Shown one piece after another: positions 58,801-64,000 of a stretch of DNA of 64,000 nt. Origin of the DNA: Xenopus tropicalis (lineage: Eukaryota > Chordata > Amphibia > Anura > Pipidae); NCBI RefSeq assembly GCF_000004195.4, contig NC_030677.2, positions 116,151,036 to 116,215,035 on the forward strand. The letters run 5' to 3'. A program made the position numbers and the translations under genes. A model generated the notes under the pieces. It searched no databases and was not told the origin of the DNA. It saw only the letters and a program-made list of their open reading frames with translations. Within the stretch, counting starts at the first letter, position 1; every line of letters begins with the position of its first letter.

Positions 58801-61800
58801 TGTCTCTAGGCTGCAATGGAATCTTCCAGCCTTTGCCCAGGCTGAGAGATGTAACTGTCCCTAGGCTGCAATGGTATCTTCCAGCCTTTGTCCAGGCTGA
58901 GACATGTAACTGTCTCTAGGCTGCAATGGTATCTTCCAGTCTTTGACCAGGCTGAGACATGGAACTGTCTCTAGGCTGCAATGGTATCTTCCAGCCTCTG
59001 CCTAGGGTGAGACATGTAACTGTGTCTAGGCTGCAATGGTACCTTCCAGCCTTTGTCCAGGATTAGACATGTAACTGTCTCTAGGCTGCAATGGTACCTT
59101 CCAGCCTTTGCCCAGGCTGAGACATGTAACTGTCTCTAGGCTGCAATGGTATCTTCCAGCCTTTGTCCAGGGTGAGACATGTAACTGTCTCTAGGCTGCA
59201 ATGGTATCTTCCAGCCTTTGTCCAGGCTGAGACATGTAACTGTCTCTAGGCTGCAATGGTATCTTCCAGCCTTTGTCCAGGCTGAGAGATGTAACTGTCT
59301 CTAGGCTGCAATGGTATCTTCCAGCTTCTGCCCAGGCTGAGACATGTAACTGTCTCTAGGCTGCAATGGTATCTTCCAGCTTCTGCCCAGGGTGAGACAT
59401 GTAACTGTCTCTAGGCTGCAATGGTATCTTCCAGCCTTTGTCCAGGGTGAGACATGTTACTGTCTCTAGGCTGCAATGGTATCTTCCAGCTTCTGCCCAG
59501 GCTTAGACATGTAACTGTCTTTAGGCTGCAATGGTATCTTCCAGCTTCTGCCCAGGGTGAGACATGTAACTGTCTCTAGGCTGCAATGGTATCTTCCAGC
59601 CTTTGTCCAGGCTGAGACATGTAACTGTCTCTATGCTGCAATGGTATCTTCCAGCTTCTGCCCAGGCTGAGACATGTAACTGTCTCTAGGCTGCAATGGT
59701 ATCTTCCAGCCTTTGTCCAGGCTGAGACATGTAACTGTCTCTAGGCTGCAATGGTATCTTCCAGCCTTTGTCCTGGCTGAGACATGTAACTGTCTCTAGG
59801 CTGCAATGGTATCTTCCAGCTTCTGCCCAGGCTGAGACATGTAACTGTCTCTAGGCTGCAATGGTATCTTCCAGCTTCTGCCCAGGCTGAGACATGTAAC
59901 TGTCTCTAGGCTGCAATGGTATCTTCCAGCCTTTGTCCAGGGTGAGACATGTAACTGTCTCTAGGCTGCAATGGTATCTTCCAGCTTCTGCCCACGCTGA
60001 GACATGTAACTGTCTCTAGGCTGCAATGGTATCTTCCAGCCTTTGTCCAGGGTGAGACATGTAACTGTCTCTAGGCTGCAATGGTATCTTCCAGCCTTTG
60101 TCCAGGCTGAGACATGTAACTGTCTCTAGGCTGCAATGGTATCTTCCAGCCTTTGTCCAGGCTGAGACATGTAACTGTCTCTAGGCTGCAATGGTATCTT
60201 CCAGCCTTTGTCCAGGCTGAGACATGTAACTGTCTCTAGGCTGCAATGGTATCTTCCAGCTTCTGCCCAGGCTGAGACATGTAACTGTCTCTAGGCTGCA
60301 ATGGTATCTTCCAGCTTCTGCCCAGGGTGAGACATGTAACTGTCTCTAGGCTGCAATGGTATCTTCCAGCCTTTGTCCAGGGTGAGACATGTAACTGTAT
60401 CTAGGCTGCAATGGTATCTTCCAGCTTCTGCCCAGGGTGAGACATGTAACTGTCTCTAGGCTGCAATGGTATCTTCCAGCTTCTGCCCAGGGTGAGACAT
60501 GTAACTGTCTCTAGGCTGCAATGGTATCTTCCAGCATTTGTCCAGGCTGAGAGATGTAACTGTCTCTAGGCTGCAATGGTATCTTCCAGCCTTTGCCCAG
60601 GCTGAGACATGTAACTGTCTCTAGGCTGCAATGGTATCTTCCAGCCTTTGTCCAGGCTGGGACATGTAACTGTCTCTAGGCTGCAATGGTATCTTCCAGC
60701 TTCTGCCCAGGCTGAGACATGTAACTGTCTCTAGGCTGCAATGGTATCTTCCAGCCTTTGTCCAGGGTGAGACATGTAACTGTCTCTAGGCTGCAATGGT
60801 ATCTTCCAGCCTTTGTCCAGGGTGAGACATGTAACTGTCTCTAGGCTGCAATGGTATCTTCCAGCATTTGTCCAGGCTCAGAGATGTAACTGTCTCCAGG
60901 CTACAATGGTACCTTCCAGCCTTTGGCCCAGGCTGGGACATGTAACTGTCTCTAGGCTGCAATCGTATCTTCCAGCTCTGCCCAGGGTGAGACATGTAAC
61001 TTTCTCTAGGCTGCAATGGTATCTTCCAGCATTTGTCCAGGCTGAGAGATGTAACTGTCTCTAGGCTGCAATGGTATCTTCCAGCCTTTGCCCAGGCTGA
61101 GACATGTAACTGTCTCTAGGCTGCAATGGTATCTTCCAGCCTTTGTCCAGGCTGAGACATGTAACTGTCTCTAGGCTGCAATGGTATCTTCCAGCCTTTG
61201 TCCAGGATGAGAGATGTAACTGTCTCTAGGCTGCAATGGTATCTTCCAGCTTCTGCCCAGGCTTAGACATGTAACTGTCTCTAGGCTGCAATGGTATCTT
61301 CCAGCATTTGTCCAGGCTGAGACATGTAAACTGTCTCTAGGCTGCAATGGTACCTTCCAGCCTTTGCCCAGGCTGAGACATGTAAACTGTCTCTTGGCTG
61401 CAATGGTACCTTCCAGCCTTTGCCCAGGCTGAGACATGTAACTGTCTCTAGGCTGCAATGGTACCTTCCAAACTTTGCCCAGGCTGAGACATGTAACTGT
61501 CTCTAGGCTGCAATGGTATCTTCCAGCCTTTGTCCAGGCTGAGACATGTAACTGTCTCTAGGCTGCAATGGTATCTTCCAGCTTCTGCCAGGCTGAGACA
61601 TGTAACTGTCTCTAGGCTGCAATGGTATCTTCCAGCCTTTGTCCAGGCTGAAATATGCAACTGTCTCTAGGCTGCAATGGTATCTTCCAGCCTTGTCCAG
61701 GCTGAGACATGTAACTGTCTCTAGGCTGCAATGGTATCTTCAGCTTCTGCCCAGGCTGAGACATGTAACTGTCTCTAGGCTGCAATGGTATCTTCCAGCT

Positions 61801-62345
61801 TCTGCCCAGGGTGAGACATGTAACTGTCTCTAGGCTGCAATGGTATCTTCCAGCCTTTGTCCAGGGTGAGACATGTAACTGTCTCTAGGCTGCAATGGTA
61901 TCTTCCAGCTTCTGCCCAGGCTGAGACATGTAACTGTCTCTAGGCTGCAATGGTATCTTCCAGCCTTTGTCCAGGCTGAGACATGTAACTGTCTCTAGGC
62001 TGCAATGGTATCTTCCAGCTTCTGCCCAGGCTGAGACATGTAACTGTCTCTAGGCTGCAATGGTATCTTCCAGCCTTTGTCCAGGCTGAGACATGTAACT
62101 GTCTCTAGGCTGCAATGGTATCTTCCCAGCCTTTGTCCAGGCTGAGACATGTAACTGTCTCTAGGCTGCATGGTATCTTCCAGCTTCTGCCCAGGCTGAG
62201 ACATGTAACTGTCTCTAGGCTGCAATGGTATCTTCCAGCTTCTGCCCAGGGTGAGACATGTAACTGTCTCTAGGCTGCAATGGTATCTTCCAGCCTTTGT
62301 CCAGGGTGAGACATGTAACTGTCTCTAGGCTGCAATGGTATCTTC
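54170..62345. repeat. Tandem duplication of a 4,070-bp block (74 monomers)
   Basis: Variants repeat at +4,070: GACATGTTAC 54,281/58,351; TCCTGGCTGAG 54,601/58,671; GCAATGGAATC 54,743/58,813; CCCACGCTGAG 55,921/59,991; CTCCAGGCTACAATGG 56,824/60,894. After 60,920 the offset drifts by one or two bases because of single-base indels in the second copy only. The first copy spans about 54,170-58,240 and the second about 58,240-62,345; beyond this the monomer order differs. Confidence 0.88.
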
Positions 62346-64000
62346 CAGCTTCTGCCCAGGCTGAGACATGTAACTGTCTCTAGGCTGCAAAGGTATCTTC
62401 CAGCTTCTGCCCAGGGTGAGACATGTAACTGTCTCTAGGCTGCAATGGTATCTTCCAGCCTTTGTCCAGGGTGAGACATGTAACTGTCTCTAGGCTGCAA
62501 TGGTATCTTCCAGCATTTGTCCAGGCTCAGAGATGTAACTGTCTCTAGGCTGCAATGGTACCTTCCAGCCTTTGCCAAGGCTGAGACATGTAACTGTCTC
62601 TAGGCTGCAATGGTATCTTCCAGCCTTTGTCCAGGCTGAGAGATGTAACTGTCTCTCGGCTGCAATGGTATCTTCCAGCTTCTGCCCAGGGTGAGACATG
62701 TAACTGTCTCTAGGCTGCAATGGTATCTTCCAGCCTTTGTCCAGGCTGAGACATGTAACTGTCTCTAGGCTGCAATGGTATCTTCCAGCTTCTGTCCAGC
62801 CTGAGAGATGTAACTGTCTCTAGGCTGCAATGGTATCTTCCAGCTTCTGCCCAGGGTGAGACATGTAACTGTCTCTAGGCTGCAATGGTATCTTCCAGCA
62901 TTTGTCCAGGCTCAGAGATGTAACTGTCTCTAGGCTGCAATGGTACCTTCCAGCCTTTGCCCAGGCTTAGACATGTAACTGTCTCTAGGCTGCAATGGTA
63001 TCTTCCAGCCTTTGTCCAGGCTGAGACATGTAACTGTCTCTAGGCTGCCAATGGTATCTTCCAGCCTTTGTCCAGGCTGAGACATGTAACTGTCTCTAGG
63101 CTGCAATGGTATCGTTCCAGCCTTGTCCAGGCTGAGACATGTAACTGTCTCTAGGCTGCAATGGTATCTTCCAGCTTCTGCCCAGGCTGAGACATGTAAC
63201 TGTCTCTAGGCTGCAATGGTATCTTCCAGCTTCTGCCAGGGTGAGACATGTACTGTCTCTAGGCTGCAATGGTTCTTCCAGCTTTGTCCAGGGTGAGAAT
63301 GTACTGTCTCTAGGCTGCAATGGTATCTTCCAGCTTCTGCCCAGGCTGAGACATGTAAACTGTCTTTAGGCTGCAATGGTATTTTCCAGCTTCTGCCCAG
63401 GGTGAGACATGTAACTGTCTCTAGGCTGCAATGGTATCTCCAGCCTTTGTCCAGGGTGAGACATGTAACTGTCTCTAGGCTGCAATGGTATCTTCCAGCT
63501 TCTGCCCAGGCTGAGACATGTAACTGTCTCTAGGCTGCAATGGTACCTTCCAACCTTTGCCCAGGCTGAGACATGTAACTGTCTCTAGGCTGCAATGGTA
63601 TCTTTCCAGCCTTTGTCCAGGCTGAGACATGTAACTGTCTCTAGGCTGCAATGGTATCTTCCAGCTTCTGCCCAGGCTGAGACATGTAACTGTCTCTAGG
63701 CTGCAATGGTATCTTCCAGCCTTGTCCAGGCTGAGACATGTAACTGTCTCTAGGCTGCAATGGTATCTTCCAGCCTTTGTCCGGCTGAGACATGTAACTG
63801 TCTCTAGGCTGCAATGGTATCTTCCAGCTTCTGCCCAGGATGAGACATGTAACTGTCTCTAGGCTGCAATGGTATCTTCCAGCTTCTGCCCAGGGTGAGA
63901 ACATGTAAACTGTCTCTAGGCTGCAATGGTATCTTCCAGCCTTTGTCCAGGGTGAAGACATGTAACTGTCTCTAGGCTGCAATGGTATCTTCCAGCTTCT
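60920..64000. other. Zone of dense single-base indels within the satellite
   Basis: Starting with an extra G at about 60,925 (CTTTGGCCCAGG) and a lost T at about 60,977, one-base gains and losses recur: extra A at 61,329 and 61,386; lost bases near 61,588, 61,694, 61,741 and 62,170; extra C near 62,126 and 63,049; and a cluster of at least ten between 63,110 and 63,305. None shift the register in the preceding 188 monomers. Most are homopolymer or adjacent-base errors typical of unpolished long reads. Confidence 0.85.

Larger units (their letters stand above)
48079..64000. repeat. 55-bp satellite array, about 289 monomers, open at right edge
   Basis: Each monomer begins TAACTGTCTCTAGGCTGCAA, continues TGGTATCTTCCAGC, then a variable decamer (CTTTGTCCAG or TTCTGCCCAG) and G(C/G)TGAGACATG. 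The period is exactly 55: the GTATC phrase at 48,101 and 49,861 differ by 32 periods, and 50,459 and 60,799 by 188 periods, with one 7-bp deletion near 49,903. Two main monomer types alternate irregularly. Each monomer holds CAGCCT and two AGGCTG words, so it can form small hairpins. Because 55 is not a multiple of three, a stop-free stretch reads all three frames in turn and gives a 55-residue periodic pseudo-peptide on the minus strand; this is not coding. Not CRISPR, since there are no unique spacers. Confidence 0.98.

Noticed and set aside
57156..63982. Open frames of 62-113 codons in the satellite, giving peptides with repeated LQPRDSYMSQPGQ-like phrases
   Set aside because: The period of 55 bases passes through all three frames, so every stop-free strand gives a 55-residue periodic product. 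Frames end wherever a variant base creates a stop, no start context or splice signal is present, and single-base indels destroy them after 60.9 kb.
48079..64000. CRISPR-like regular repeat
   Set aside because: Repeats are contiguous 55-bp monomers with no unique spacers, and the context is a vertebrate transposon landscape.

Overview
This window looks like non-coding, transposon-rich vertebrate DNA from a frog, most likely Xenopus. The reasons are several MITEs ending in TTAAAGGRRR-type (T2/Kolobok-like) termini, many CR1- and L2-type LINE pieces, very abundant miniature hAT and Harbinger-like elements, and an AT-rich background. This rests on recognised repeat style, not on a database search. 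I found no convincing host protein-coding gene, rRNA or tRNA. Almost every open frame longer than 60 codons is a chance frame, part of a transposon, or a by-product of tandem repeats.

Layout. 0-15 kb: unique AT-rich DNA carrying isolated MITEs, including two near-perfect fold-back elements (4.5-5.0 and 10.05-10.4 kb), an older CAGGTAT-ended MITE family, one hAT MITE with an 8-bp target-site duplication (TSD), and a T2-type MITE. 15.4-17.5 kb: a diverged tandem repeat of about 160-200 bp broken by a CR1-like 3' fragment, a T2 MITE and an L2-like 3' tail. 18.3-20.5 kb: a decayed CR1-like LINE whose reverse-transcriptase frame is split by three datable insertions: a hAT MITE (8-bp TSD), a solo LTR (5-bp TSD) and a fold-back MITE. 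20.5-29.4 kb: mostly featureless AT-rich DNA, a long hairpin at 23.86-24.12 kb and a second 0.5-kb fold-back MITE with a TAA TSD. 29.425-32.398 kb: a candidate 3-kb DNA transposon with 18-bp terminal inverted repeats (TIRs) and a 3-bp TSD; it contains a GC-rich, protein-like open frame on the minus strand. 32.9-36.7 kb: a nearly full-length L2/CR1-type LINE with recognisable endonuclease, reverse transcriptase and 3' tail, an N-terminal 2A-like NPGP motif, several frameshifts, and a nested CR1-like insertion. 36.7-48.07 kb: AT-rich DNA with scattered MITEs and one CR1-like 3' end.

48.08-64.0 kb: a 55-bp satellite, about 289 copies, running off the right edge. It holds perfect register over long distances: one 7-bp deletion is the only net shift before about 60.92 kb. 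After that, single-base insertions and deletions appear abruptly, at least 25 in 3 kb. A 4,070-bp block (74 monomers) is present twice in tandem across this transition. That pattern points to unpolished long-read sequence and possibly a false duplication in the assembly, not biology.

The genes do not form a pathway. The window records layered transposon insertion beside a satellite array. The items most worth following up are the candidate 3-kb transposon, the 2A-like motif in the LINE, the nested insertion series, and the quality break inside the satellite.
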